Part shown: piece after piece, positions 33,006 to 40,863 of the stretch
Position numbering within the stretch: position 1 is the first letter of the stretch
Layout: each line of letters opens with the position of its first letter
Source of the DNA: CAVQND01 sp049518415
GTDB lineage: Bacteria > Verrucomicrobiota > Verrucomicrobiia > Limisphaerales > UBA8199
NCBI GenBank assembly: GCA_049518415.1
Contig: JBEKRX010000011.1
Span: forward strand, 32,587-96,586
Length of the DNA stretch: 64,000 nt
Reading direction: 5' to 3'
Notes under the pieces: model-generated
Database searches by the model: none
Told to the model about the DNA's origin: nothing
What the model saw: only the letters and a program-made list of their open reading frames with translations
Made by a program: the position numbers and the translations under genes

Positions 33006-33497
33006 TCAAAACTTCAGTTTGTTCAACTCCGCCCAGGCCGACGAACCGCCCGGTTCCGCCGCCTCAGGGTCGTTGGCCGGGGTCGCTTTGCGCAGCCATG
33101 TCCTTGGCAAGCCGCGGCATTCCGGGTCACACAACGGATGTTGCGGAAACTCCAGCAGAATATCCTCCCGCACAAAAGGCGTCAAGTCCACGCAGTCGTT
33201 GACCACCGTCACGTGGTCTTCGCCACGCAGGGGCAGATGGCAGGTCCAGGCCTTGAACTGCAGCGAGAACCGGAACGGCTTGAGGCAGCGGACGCACTGG
33301 CAGGCCAGCGCCAAATGGAGCCGGCCCTGGACGAGCAGCCACCCCTCCAACTGCTGCACCTCCAGGGCGTATTCCAGCGGTTGGTCCACCTGGATGACCT
33401 TGTCCATCGTGTCGATGTCCAGCTCGGGCACGGTCAATTGCCCTTCCAGCCGGACATTATGCGCCTGCAAATGGCGCAGATTCACTAGCAACGGCAT
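33006..33497 (-). CDS. yceD: DUF177 (YceD-like) protein
   Basis: 163 residues. DUF177 proteins sit next to rpmF in most bacteria and are implicated in rRNA/ribosome biogenesis. The conserved Cys pair CQCVRCLKPF lies near residue 87, and the C-terminal part carries acidic VDLTPFVREDILLEFPQHPL. 12 bp after coaD, so co-transcribed with it. Confidence 0.85.
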   Translation of the reverse strand: MPLLVNLRHLQAHNVRLEGQLTVPELDIDTMDKVIQVDQPLEYALEVQQLEGWLLVQGRLHLALACQCVRCLKPFRFSLQFKAWTCHLPLRGEDHVTVVNDCVDLTPFVREDILLEFPQHPLCDPECRGLPRTWLRKATPANDPEAAEPGGSSAWAELNKLKF

Positions 33498-33508
33498 AAG
33501 CCTCCCAT

Positions 33509-33997
33509 CTAAGCCGGCCTCTGGCCCAACTTGGCCGCCAGGGCGCTGCCCACGTGCGCCGGCACAAACGCGCTGACATCACCCCCAAGCGAGGCGATTT
33601 CTTTCACGATTCGCGAACTGAGAAACGTGTAGGTGTCCTTCGGCATCATAAAAATGGTTTCGATGCGCTCGTTCAATTTACGATTCATCAGCGCCAACTG
33701 AAATTCAAACTCAAAGTCCGAGACCGCCCGCAAGCCCCGGATGACCGCCTGGGCCGAGCGCCCCTCGACGTACTTGACCAGCAGGCCCTGGAAGGAATCG
33801 GCCTCCACGTGGGGCAGGTGCCGCACCGCGCGCGCCACCATCTGGAGCCGCTCCTGCAGGGTGAACAACGGCTGTTTGCTCTCATTCCCGGCCACCGCCA
33901 CGATCACTCGGTCAAACAGCTTGGTCGCTCGCTCCACCACATCCAGGTGCCCGTTGGTCACGGGGTCGAAACTCCCGGGGTAAATCGCCGTACGCAT
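33509..33997 (-). CDS. coaD: Phosphopantetheine adenylyltransferase
   Basis: 162 residues from ATG 33997 (the open frame extends upstream to 34084 through repeat DNA, which is not expected in this family). Transfers AMP to 4'-phosphopantetheine, the penultimate step to CoA. Nucleotidyltransferase motif AIYPGSFDPVTNGHLDV at the N-terminus, VIRGLRAVSDFEFEFQLALM in the middle, and SSRIVKEIASLGGDVSAFVP at the end. Heads the yceD-rpmF-plsX-fabH cluster. Confidence 0.95.
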   Translation of the reverse strand: MRTAIYPGSFDPVTNGHLDVVERATKLFDRVIVAVAGNESKQPLFTLQERLQMVARAVRHLPHVEADSFQGLLVKYVEGRSAQAVIRGLRAVSDFEFEFQLALMNRKLNERIETIFMMPKDTYTFLSSRIVKEIASLGGDVSAFVPAHVGSALAAKLGQRPA

Positions 33998-34064
33998 CCC
34001 CGGCATTGTAGCACCAACCGGCCCGATGACGAGAGGAGAATGAAAAAGCCCAAGCCGCATATCC

Positions 34065-34299
34065 GTCCCGACCTGTCGGGACAATGAGCGAGCAACGAAG
34101 CCAGCGGCCCAAAGGATGAGCGAGGCTGCGCCTCAGACCACCTCTGGAATCCCGATTCGGAATCGGGATTCAATTGACCTAAAAGTCCCGATTCAGAATC
34201 GGGATTGAAATCGGAGCGAAACTTGACCTGATTACAACGAGTTTTGCCGGTCAAGAACTCTAGCGAATTAGCGCCATCTTGAACGCGAATTGGAATCAA
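34065..34299 (+). repeat. Composite repeat zone: three palindromes and pieces of two dispersed families
   Basis: GTCCCGACCTGTCGGGAC (34065-34082), TCCCGATTCGGAATCGGGA (about 34149) and TCCCGATTCAGAATCGGGA (about 34187) palindromes. Interleaved are GCTGCGCCTCAGACC and TTGACCTGATTACAACGAGT of the 9336 family, and GCGAATTAGCGCCATCTTGA of the 38-bp family. It lies between coaD and the convergent end of the cyclase gene. Confidence 0.8.
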
Positions 34300-36620
34300 T
34301 ACTCCTGCCCGCCGCCGTAACCCTCGACCCCCGACCCTCCACCCTCGACGGCGTCCGGCGGGCGCCAGGGCACTTCATAGAATCTCACCGGCGAGCTGAA
34401 GCCTTTGAGTTTGAGGCGTTCCAGGGATTCGATGCAGGTGGCCGCCAGGCCGGGGTCGTCGCGGCGCAGGTGCTCGAACGTGGTCTCGCTGATGAAGATG
34501 CGGCCTCGGCCCGAGGCCCCCTCCAGCCGGCTGGCCAGGTTCACTTCGCGGCCAAAGACAGTGTAGTTGAGCGATTCGCCCTGGGCCGAACCTGAGCCCA
34601 TGAGTCCGGCGGTGGCCAGGCCGGTGTTGATCCCACTGCCCAGCAGCAGGACGGGCAGCAACGGCTGGGCCGGCAGACCGCCCGCCAGGCGGCTTTGATT
34701 CTCCACCTCCCGCCGGGCATTTTCCTCCGCCCGCTGGCGGTTCAGGTCCCAGATGGCCCGTTGCGCTTGGATGGCAGCGCGGACGCAGGCCAGGGCATGT
34801 TGCGAATTGGGCGTCGGGGCGCCCCAGAAGGCCATGACGCAATCGCCGATGAATTTATCCAGGGTGCCGTCCTGGGCTTTGATGATGTCCGCCACCAGGC
34901 CAAGATAGAGGTTGACGGTATTGAGGGTTTCGCGCGCTTGCTGGGCGAAGCAGGACTCGGCCTGGGCGCCGGTCAGGTTGTGCTGCTTGACGAAGCTGGC
35001 AGCCCGCTCCTGGCTGGTGTCGGTCAGTTCCGTGAACCCCCGCACGTCGGCGAAGAACACCGTGATTTCCCGCCGGGCCCCGCCGAGGGAAAGGGTCTCG
35101 GCCGCCAGCAGTTCGTTGACGATCTTCGGCGAGACCATCTTCGAGAAGATGGACTTGACGCGCCGCCGCTCGGCCTGTTCGAAGACCACGCGCCAGACCA
35201 GCAGGCAGACGTGATTGGTGAAAATGGCCCCGCCTACCGGCGCCACGATGGGCAGCCAGTAACGGGTTTGCACATAAACCCCCACCGCCAAAGCCGTATA
35301 GGCGGCGGCCATCAGGACCACCAGGCCAAACGCCAGCAGGGCGCGCAATTCCCAGGTCACCACCGCCGTCACCGCCCCCAGCGCCACCAGCACCACCAGG
35401 TCCAGCGCCAGCGGCGCCCGCCGCACGAACCGCCCCGTGATCAGCGAGTTGGCCACGTTCCAGTATTGGCTCACCAGCCAGGTGTCCTCCCCTAGCGGCG
35501 TGGCGCCGCGGTCGCTCAAGTCGTGCCCCACCGCGCGCGAGCCGACCACGGCCAGTTTGCCCCGCCACCAGTTCTTGAGTTCGTTCGTCCGCCCATCCTC
35601 CCGGAGCCGCTCCTGGACCAGCAATTCCTGGATCGGTTGTTTGGTCAGGGCCCGATGCTCCGGCGGAACGCACCAGTCGATGTAGAAACAGCCCTCGCCG
35701 TCAGTGGGGATGACCCGCTTCAAACCGCCGCGCCCGCGCAGGGTGATCCGCCCATGCCGGAGGTCCACCTCCGCTTTGGCCAAATCGAGCTTCAGTTCCT
35801 GGGCCGCCAACACGATCCCCAGGTGCCAGATTCGCGCGTCCGAGAAGGGCTTGGCGTGCCGCGCCGTGCCGGGCGGCAGTTTCTCGCCCCCGAAGTCCGC
35901 CAGGTCGAAATTGCCCTCCCCGTCCAGCGGCACGTTAATGTCTTCACCCCCGCTGCGCGGCAGGACGATCCGCCCCGGCTCAATCCGGGCCTGGCTCAAA
36001 TCGACCCCGTAAGCCGGGTCCGCCTCCACCTGCAGAAAAGCCCGGTGCCACTGCCGATACAGGCCGAAGGCCTTCGCCCGCCGGAGCTTCCCGTCTTTCT
36101 CCGTGACCGTCACGATGTCGCCCAGGGCCAGGGCGTTGGTCCGAAAAAGCGCCGGCGGCGGTTTGTCCGTCGTAATCCCAAGCAGGACATTGCCCGCCCG
36201 CCCCATCTGCCGGGCGAAGAAGTCGTCCGACTTGACTACGCTATCATCGGCCATGAGCACCCCGGGATGGTCGGGGCGCAATTCGCCGAAGATGACATCA
36301 AAGGCCACCGCCTTGGCCCCTTGGGCGGCCAGTTCGGAGACCAGCCGGCCATAGACCTGGCGCGGCCAATACAGGCCGAACCCGTAGCCCAGCGTTTGGT
36401 TGGTCCGTACGAAGTCGATGCTCCCCTCATCGATGCACACGAAACCCAGGTTGCCCGCCACCGCGGGATGGAACTTGAGCGCCTCGTGGGCGCGCATGTC
36501 ATAGGTGTGGTCTTCGATGCTCTCCAAGAAATCAGGCCGCAACCACTGGACCAGGCATACGAGCCCGATCGCCCCGAGCGCAACCAATACGGGAATCAGT
36601 CTAAACGGCTTGAGTTTCAC
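34296..36620 (-). CDS. CHASE2-domain adenylate/guanylate cyclase
   Basis: 774 residues from GTG 36620 (TTG 36656 possible). N-terminal membrane helix (RLIPVLVALGAIGLVCLVQW), periplasmic CHASE2 sensor domain (~residues 40-400; GAKAVAFDVIFGELRPDHPG), then three membrane helices. The cytoplasmic class III nucleotide cyclase domain begins KIVNELLAAETLSLGGARRE. Metal-binding Asp in VFFADVRGFTELTD and the second metal Asp in KFIGDCVMAFWG are present. It senses an envelope signal and makes cAMP or cGMP. The upstream gene encodes a FecR-domain protein, a common partner of CHASE2 proteins. The gap 36657-36923 holds no gene. Confidence 0.9.
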   Translation of the reverse strand: MKLKPFRLIPVLVALGAIGLVCLVQWLRPDFLESIEDHTYDMRAHEALKFHPAVAGNLGFVCIDEGSIDFVRTNQTLGYGFGLYWPRQVYGRLVSELAAQGAKAVAFDVIFGELRPDHPGVLMADDSVVKSDDFFARQMGRAGNVLLGITTDKPPPALFRTNALALGDIVTVTEKDGKLRRAKAFGLYRQWHRAFLQVEADPAYGVDLSQARIEPGRIVLPRSGGEDINVPLDGEGNFDLADFGGEKLPPGTARHAKPFSDARIWHLGIVLAAQELKLDLAKAEVDLRHGRITLRGRGGLKRVIPTDGEGCFYIDWCVPPEHRALTKQPIQELLVQERLREDGRTNELKNWWRGKLAVVGSRAVGHDLSDRGATPLGEDTWLVSQYWNVANSLITGRFVRRAPLALDLVVLVALGAVTAVVTWELRALLAFGLVVLMAAAYTALAVGVYVQTRYWLPIVAPVGGAIFTNHVCLLVWRVVFEQAERRRVKSIFSKMVSPKIVNELLAAETLSLGGARREITVFFADVRGFTELTDTSQERAASFVKQHNLTGAQAESCFAQQARETLNTVNLYLGLVADIIKAQDGTLDKFIGDCVMAFWGAPTPNSQHALACVRAAIQAQRAIWDLNRQRAEENARREVENQSRLAGGLPAQPLLPVLLLGSGINTGLATAGLMGSGSAQGESLNYTVFGREVNLASRLEGASGRGRIFISETTFEHLRRDDPGLAATCIESLERLKLKGFSSPVRFYEVPWRPPDAVEGGGSGVEGYGGGQEY

Positions 36621-36923
36621 CTGGACAAGCAAAACAAAAAAACCAGGGCGATACAACGCGGCCCTGGTCTTGGAAAACTGTCGGGGTGTAATTCAGGTCT
36701 TGGAACGCGCGTTGGCTTATCGCCTTTGGCTCCCCCCCCGCTCCCTGCCTGCGCCGCGCCCCGCGCAGGCACAGCCCCTCAGACGCCGGTCAGCCATTGC
36801 CGACTGATGCCGGAAACTGACCTGCACCCAAATCCTCGGCAGACGCTCAGCCGCTCGCCCGAGGCACTACACACCTGTGGCGCTCGTGACTTCCTGCACG
36901 ATGGTCTGGTTATGGGAGGAGCC

Positions 36924-37838
36924 CTACTTTGCGACCTCTGGCCCCCCACCTGGATTACCCGGCGGCTCACCACCGGTAGTGGTCGTGACTTCCTGCACGA
37001 TGGTCAGGTCAGGGTTGAGCGCGCGTGCGATGGCTATCGGCGGGACAGAGAGTTGTGTCAGGACACGCTGGATCGCCTCCCACACCTCAGGGGGAATGGT
37101 CGAAGTGGTAGTGGGGGTCCCGCTGTCCCAGCCCTGCATCGTCTCGACGGTTTCCGTGATGGTCGTGCCATCCGGGAGCGTGAAGGTAATCACGGCTGTG
37201 CCCTCGCTCATCGAGAACGTGCAATGGACCACGTTCGTGCCAGCCGGCACGCCTTGCACGGGTTCTCGCCTCTGCTCCACCCTCATGTCGAACACCGAGC
37301 CACGGATGGCGGCAACCCCTTTGGGGTATCGGATATTAAATGTCGAGCCGGCGGTCAATTTCTTCACGTTGCCGAGGATATGGCCATTGCGCAGGTCCAA
37401 TTCGGTTTCCATCACGGCCGCCGCGCCCGTCTCAGTCCTCAGCAGCTTGTCCACACCCAGGACGGTGTTTTCAAAGACGCGAACGACGGTCTGGCCGGTC
37501 CGGCCGGTGTACGTGGTGAGCTTGGTCGTGGTGACGGGGCCTATCTTTCTGTAGTCGCCAGAGCCGAAGCCCGGAACGAACCCCGTCCCGATGCCCAACA
37601 CCACATCCACGTAAGACCCCTTCTCGATGTCGGTTTGCAGGACGCTGCCAGGCTTGAGGACGGTGCCGCGTTGGACGTCCTGCCAACCGCCGCCTGGCGG
37701 CATGTAGCGGGCAGTGCCTTGGACACGCACAACCTTGGCGAGTTCTTCTTTCGTGGTTTGCGCCGAGAGCGTCGACGCCGTCGCGAGGGCGACGCCGCAC
37801 ACCAGCAAGCTGCTAATTAAGCTTTGAGTCTCATTCAT
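36924..37838 (-). CDS. Exported FecR-domain protein
   Basis: 304 residues from ATG 37838, preceded by AGGAG at 7 nt. Signal peptide (SLISSLLVCGVALATASTLS). The FecR beta-domain spans ~30-190 (VVRVQGTARYMPPGGGWQDV, LKPGSVLQTDIEKGSYVDVV, STFNIRYPKGVAAIRGSVFD). The C-terminus is a Thr/Pro-rich tail. FecR domains outside iron signalling usually sit in the periplasm next to CHASE2 sensors. It lies upstream of the CHASE2-cyclase in the same direction, so it may modulate it. It has its own strong promoter. Confidence 0.85.
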   Translation of the reverse strand: MNETQSLISSLLVCGVALATASTLSAQTTKEELAKVVRVQGTARYMPPGGGWQDVQRGTVLKPGSVLQTDIEKGSYVDVVLGIGTGFVPGFGSGDYRKIGPVTTTKLTTYTGRTGQTVVRVFENTVLGVDKLLRTETGAAAVMETELDLRNGHILGNVKKLTAGSTFNIRYPKGVAAIRGSVFDMRVEQRREPVQGVPAGTNVVHCTFSMSEGTAVITFTLPDGTTITETVETMQGWDSGTPTTTSTIPPEVWEAIQRVLTQLSVPPIAIARALNPDLTIVQEVTTTTGGEPPGNPGGGPEVAK

Positions 37839-37879
37839 ACATCTGCTCCTGCTCAATGGGCTGCAATCTATTCAGGCGC

Positions 37880-37907
37880 ATTTTAGAAACTTCCCGAAGA
37901 ATGTCAA
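37880..37907 (-). promoter_or_regulatory. Strong sigma-70 promoter of the FecR gene
   Basis: Minus strand TTGACA (37907-37902), 16-nt spacer, TAAAAT (37885-37880). Start near 37873 gives a ~35-nt leader containing AGGAG. This is the best consensus promoter in the window. Confidence 0.7.
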
Positions 37908-37955
37908 ATGATATTTTACCATTTTTTTCGGGGTAACCGGGGGGGGGGTCAGGGA

Positions 37956-37982
37956 GGGGGGACACCCTGCCGGAGTCCCCCC
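37956..37982. terminator. Terminator-like hairpin after the DUF3616 gene
   Basis: GGGGGGAC (37956-37963), 11-nt loop, GTCCCCCC (37975-37982), within a G-run-rich stretch between the DUF3616 gene and the FecR promoter. No T-tract adjoins. Confidence 0.4.
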
Positions 37983-38157
37983 GTCCTCCGGCGCAGCCAG
38001 GTCCGCCCGCCCCAGCGTCCTCGAGTCCTCCGACCCGCAGACCCTTCGGACGTCGCTGCCTCCGGGCACGCTGCTCCTTGGGCAGAGCCTCGGGGTGAAG
38101 GGGAACGCACCGGCCAAAACCCCAACCAGGCCCGACCAAGGTGAGATGCCCCCTTGA

Positions 38158-39195
38158 CTACTCCACCACCCAGAAGCTCCGAAAGGCCTGCCGGCGCGGG
38201 TCCGGGACCATTTTCCCCGGCACGCCGTCGATCAGGCGCGTGCCGTCGTCGCTCAGGATTTGCACCTCCCGCAAGCCCTTTTGCGGATAAATGATAATCG
38301 CCTCGGGCTGATAATCCTTGAGATGCTTCACCGTCAGCGCTATCGGCTCGCTGCCGGGTCCCGCCCACCGGTAGAGCCGAAACGGTCCCCCCCCATGCCA
38401 CGAGCCGGCGATGATCAAGTAACTCCCCTCATGGTAAGCCATGTCGCGAATGCCCAATCCACCCAGCTCCAATAGCATCGGCGGGCCGAACCTGGCCCGA
38501 TGGCCGGCGATGACCTCATTGGGATTGAGCAGCGGAACCAGCAGGGCTTTTCGCCGGGGAACAGGGTTGCGGAACCCGATCAGCAGATGCCCCTGGGGCG
38601 TGGCCGCAAGGCCCTCGATATTCAGCGCCTCCAACTCCTTGGGCGCGTAGCGCGCCGCTTCCTCCAGATGAAACGGCCCCAACCTCGGGTCGCTGATTAA
38701 ATCATCCAGCAGTGTCTTGCACGGCTTGCCCACCGGCGTCAGCGTCACCTCCCCGCCCGCCACTTTGATGTCCGTCGCAAAAAAGCGGCAGCGATTGGGC
38801 CGCTGCTTGCCGATGCGGTTCCTCCCGTGCGAGCCAATCCAGAACGCCCGGTCGCCCAGCCGCGCGCCGGCCTCCAAATCCGCTTCCAGCGATTTGCCCT
38901 CCAGTTCCAGAAAGCCGTTGCAATCATACTCCTTCAGCGGCAGCCCGGCCTGGTCGGCGCGATAAAGCCGCAGGATATTATCTTCGTCGCTGGCGGCCAC
39001 AAAGAGGTTTGAACTGATTGCCACCGCCCCCGAGGCATCGCACATCCCGAAGTATTGCAGGGGCCGCTCCAGCCGCAGCTTCTCGCCCCCCAGGGCGCTG
39101 ACCGCCAAAGCCCCGAGAAAGCCGGACCTCGCAACCCGAAATGCCAGACCAATCCCAAAAAGCAACCCGCGAAAACAGCCTCGCCGCGCGCGCAT
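38158..39195 (-). CDS. Exported DUF3616 protein
   Basis: 345 residues with an N-terminal basic-hydrophobic export signal (RGLLFGIGLAFRVARSGFLG). The rest follows the DUF3616 pattern, a propeller-like fold: VAISSNLFVAASDEDNILRL, FWIGSHGRNRIGKQRPNRCR, LNIEGLAATPQGHLLIGFRN, IRDMAYHEGSYLIIAGSWHG. The family's biochemical role is unknown; it resembles phytase/esterase-like propellers. It stands alone between FecR (downstream) and the divergent monooxygenase gene. Confidence 0.8.
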   Translation of the reverse strand: MRARRGCFRGLLFGIGLAFRVARSGFLGALAVSALGGEKLRLERPLQYFGMCDASGAVAISSNLFVAASDEDNILRLYRADQAGLPLKEYDCNGFLELEGKSLEADLEAGARLGDRAFWIGSHGRNRIGKQRPNRCRFFATDIKVAGGEVTLTPVGKPCKTLLDDLISDPRLGPFHLEEAARYAPKELEALNIEGLAATPQGHLLIGFRNPVPRRKALLVPLLNPNEVIAGHRARFGPPMLLELGGLGIRDMAYHEGSYLIIAGSWHGGGPFRLYRWAGPGSEPIALTVKHLKDYQPEAIIIYPQKGLREVQILSDDGTRLIDGVPGKMVPDPRRQAFRSFWVVE

Positions 39196-39324
39196 GCAGC
39201 TACCCTGCCAGACACCCCCGGACCAGGCAACCCCAGCTTTTCACAATTGCCTTTTGCCTTTTTCCCCAAAACGCTATAGCCATTTCCCCGGCAGCAATCG
39301 AAACCCAAAGCGAAAGGAATAGCT

Positions 39325-39630
39325 ATGCTGGTGGTTCATGTCCATGTCCAGGTGAAGCCTGAGTCTGTTGAGGCCTTCAAACGGGCGACCCTCGAAAACG
39401 CGCGCGCCAGCGTCCAGGAGCCGGGCATCGCCGGCTTCCAGGTCGTGCAGCAGCAAGACGACCCGACCCGCTTCGTGCTGGTCGAGGCCTACCGCAACCC
39501 CCAAGCCCCCGCGGCCCATAAAGAAACCAAACACTACCAGGCCTGGCGCGACGCCGCCGGACCGATGATGGCCCAACCGCGCGCCAGCGTGAAATACGAA
39601 AACTGCTTCCCGGACGATCAGAACTGGTGA
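39325..39630 (+). CDS. Antibiotic biosynthesis monooxygenase (ABM) family protein, LsrG/YgiN-like
   Basis: 101 residues, preceded by AAAGGAA. Dimeric ferredoxin-like ABM fold: MLVVHVHVQVKPESVEAFKR, EPGIAGFQVVQQQDDPTRFV, HKETKHYQAWRDAAGPMMAQ. Members include quinol monooxygenases and the autoinducer-2 phosphate-processing protein LsrG. It is 38 bp upstream of an iron alcohol dehydrogenase in the same direction, a frequently seen pair that suggests joint handling of a small aldehyde or ketone; the substrate is inferred only. A perfect inverted repeat lies between them. Confidence 0.85.
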   Translation: MLVVHVHVQVKPESVEAFKRATLENARASVQEPGIAGFQVVQQQDDPTRFVLVEAYRNPQAPAAHKETKHYQAWRDAAGPMMAQPRASVKYENCFPDDQNW

Positions 39631-39634
39631 CGCC

Positions 39635-39655
39635 TTGCCAATTCCCCATTGGCAA
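39635..39655. promoter_or_regulatory. Inverted repeat between monooxygenase and dehydrogenase genes
   Basis: TTGCCAAT-TCCCC-ATTGGCAA: perfect 8-bp arms and 5-nt spacer, 14 bp before the dehydrogenase ATG. It could be an operator or an RNA hairpin tuning the second gene. Confidence 0.4.
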
Positions 39656-39668
39656 TTGGATATAGGTT

Positions 39669-40826
39669 ATGACCAAATTCGAATTTGCGACCGCCACGCG
39701 GATTATCTTTGGCGCCGGCACGCTGCGCGAAGTGGGACCCCTGGCGCAAGCTCTCGGCCGCCGCGCCCTGGTAGTGACCGGCCGCGACTCGCGCCGGGCC
39801 GAACCACTCCTGGCCGCCCTGCGCCAGCACGGCGTCGAGCCCGCCACGGCCTCGGTTGCCGGCGAACCAGACCTCCAGACCGTCCAACTGGGCCTCGCCC
39901 TGGCCCGGCAAGCGGACTCCCAGTTCGTTGTCAGCCTGGGCGGCGGCAGCGCGATCGATGCCGGCAAGGCCATCGCCGCCATGCTCGCCAACCAAGGCGA
40001 GCTGCTCGATTATCTGGAAGTCGTCGGCCGCGGCAAAGCCTTGACCCGGCCCTCGGTCCCCTTCATCGCCATCCCGACCACGGCCGGCACCGGCTCCGAA
40101 GTCACCCGCAACGCCGTCCTCGCTTCGCCCCAGCATCGGCTCAAAGTCAGCCTCCGCAGCCTCGCCCTGCTCCCCAGCCTCGCCCTCATTGACCCGGAAC
40201 TGACCTTTGATCTGCCCCCGGCCGTTACCGCCGCCACCGGCCTCGATGCCCTCACCCAGCTCATCGAGCCCTACGTCTGCTCCCGGCTCAACCCCATGAC
40301 CGATGCCCTCTGCGCCGAGGGCCTCCGCCGCGCTGCCCGTTCCCTCCGCGCCGCCTTTGAAGACGGCCGCAACCCCGCCGCCCGCCAGGACATGGCCATC
40401 GCCGCCCTCTTCGGCGGACTCGCCCTCGCCAACGCCGGCCTGGGCGCCGTCCATGGCTTCGCCGCGCCCATCGGCGGCATGTTCCCCGCCCCGCATGGCG
40501 CCGTCTGCGCCGCCCTGCTGCCCCACGTCATCGAGGCCAACCTCCGCGCCCTCCGCCAACGCCAGCCTGCCAGCCACATCCTCAGCCGCTACGATGAAAT
40601 CGCCCGCCTCCTCACCGGCGCCCCCACCGCCACCGCCGACCAGGCCGTTCTGTGGCTCCGCCGCCTGGTGGCCGACCTCCGCATCCCCAGCCTCGCCGCC
40701 TACGGTCTCACCCCCCAACACACCGCCGAGCTGGTGGACAAAGCCGCCCAGGCCAGCAGCATGAAAACCAACCCCATCCCCCTCACCGCCAACGAATTAA
40801 CCACCATCCTCCAAGCCGCCCTCTGA
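39669..40826 (+). CDS. Iron-containing alcohol dehydrogenase
   Basis: 385 residues, group III (Fe) ADH family. NAD-binding region LGGGSAIDAGKAIAAM near residue 95. Metal ligands: Asp in GLDALTQLIEP, and His in LGAVHGFAAPIGGMF and APHGAVCAALLP. Interconverts an alcohol and aldehyde with NAD(P)H, cytoplasmic. Follows an ABM monooxygenase gene and is probably co-transcribed. Substrate not predictable; maleylacetate reductases have a similar fold. Confidence 0.92.
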   Translation: MTKFEFATATRIIFGAGTLREVGPLAQALGRRALVVTGRDSRRAEPLLAALRQHGVEPATASVAGEPDLQTVQLGLALARQADSQFVVSLGGGSAIDAGKAIAAMLANQGELLDYLEVVGRGKALTRPSVPFIAIPTTAGTGSEVTRNAVLASPQHRLKVSLRSLALLPSLALIDPELTFDLPPAVTAATGLDALTQLIEPYVCSRLNPMTDALCAEGLRRAARSLRAAFEDGRNPAARQDMAIAALFGGLALANAGLGAVHGFAAPIGGMFPAPHGAVCAALLPHVIEANLRALRQRQPASHILSRYDEIARLLTGAPTATADQAVLWLRRLVADLRIPSLAAYGLTPQHTAELVDKAAQASSMKTNPIPLTANELTTILQAAL

Positions 40827-40863
40827 AGCCCCGTCCCCGGTCCTGTGGCCCGTGGTCTGGTGA

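Noticed and set aside
33998..34084. N-terminal extension of coaD
   Set aside because: Lies in repeat DNA; the family begins at MRTAIYPGSFDP.
35523..37820. 765-codon plus-strand frame opposite cyclase and FecR genes
   Set aside because: Spans two well-supported minus-strand genes and has no protein-like motif.
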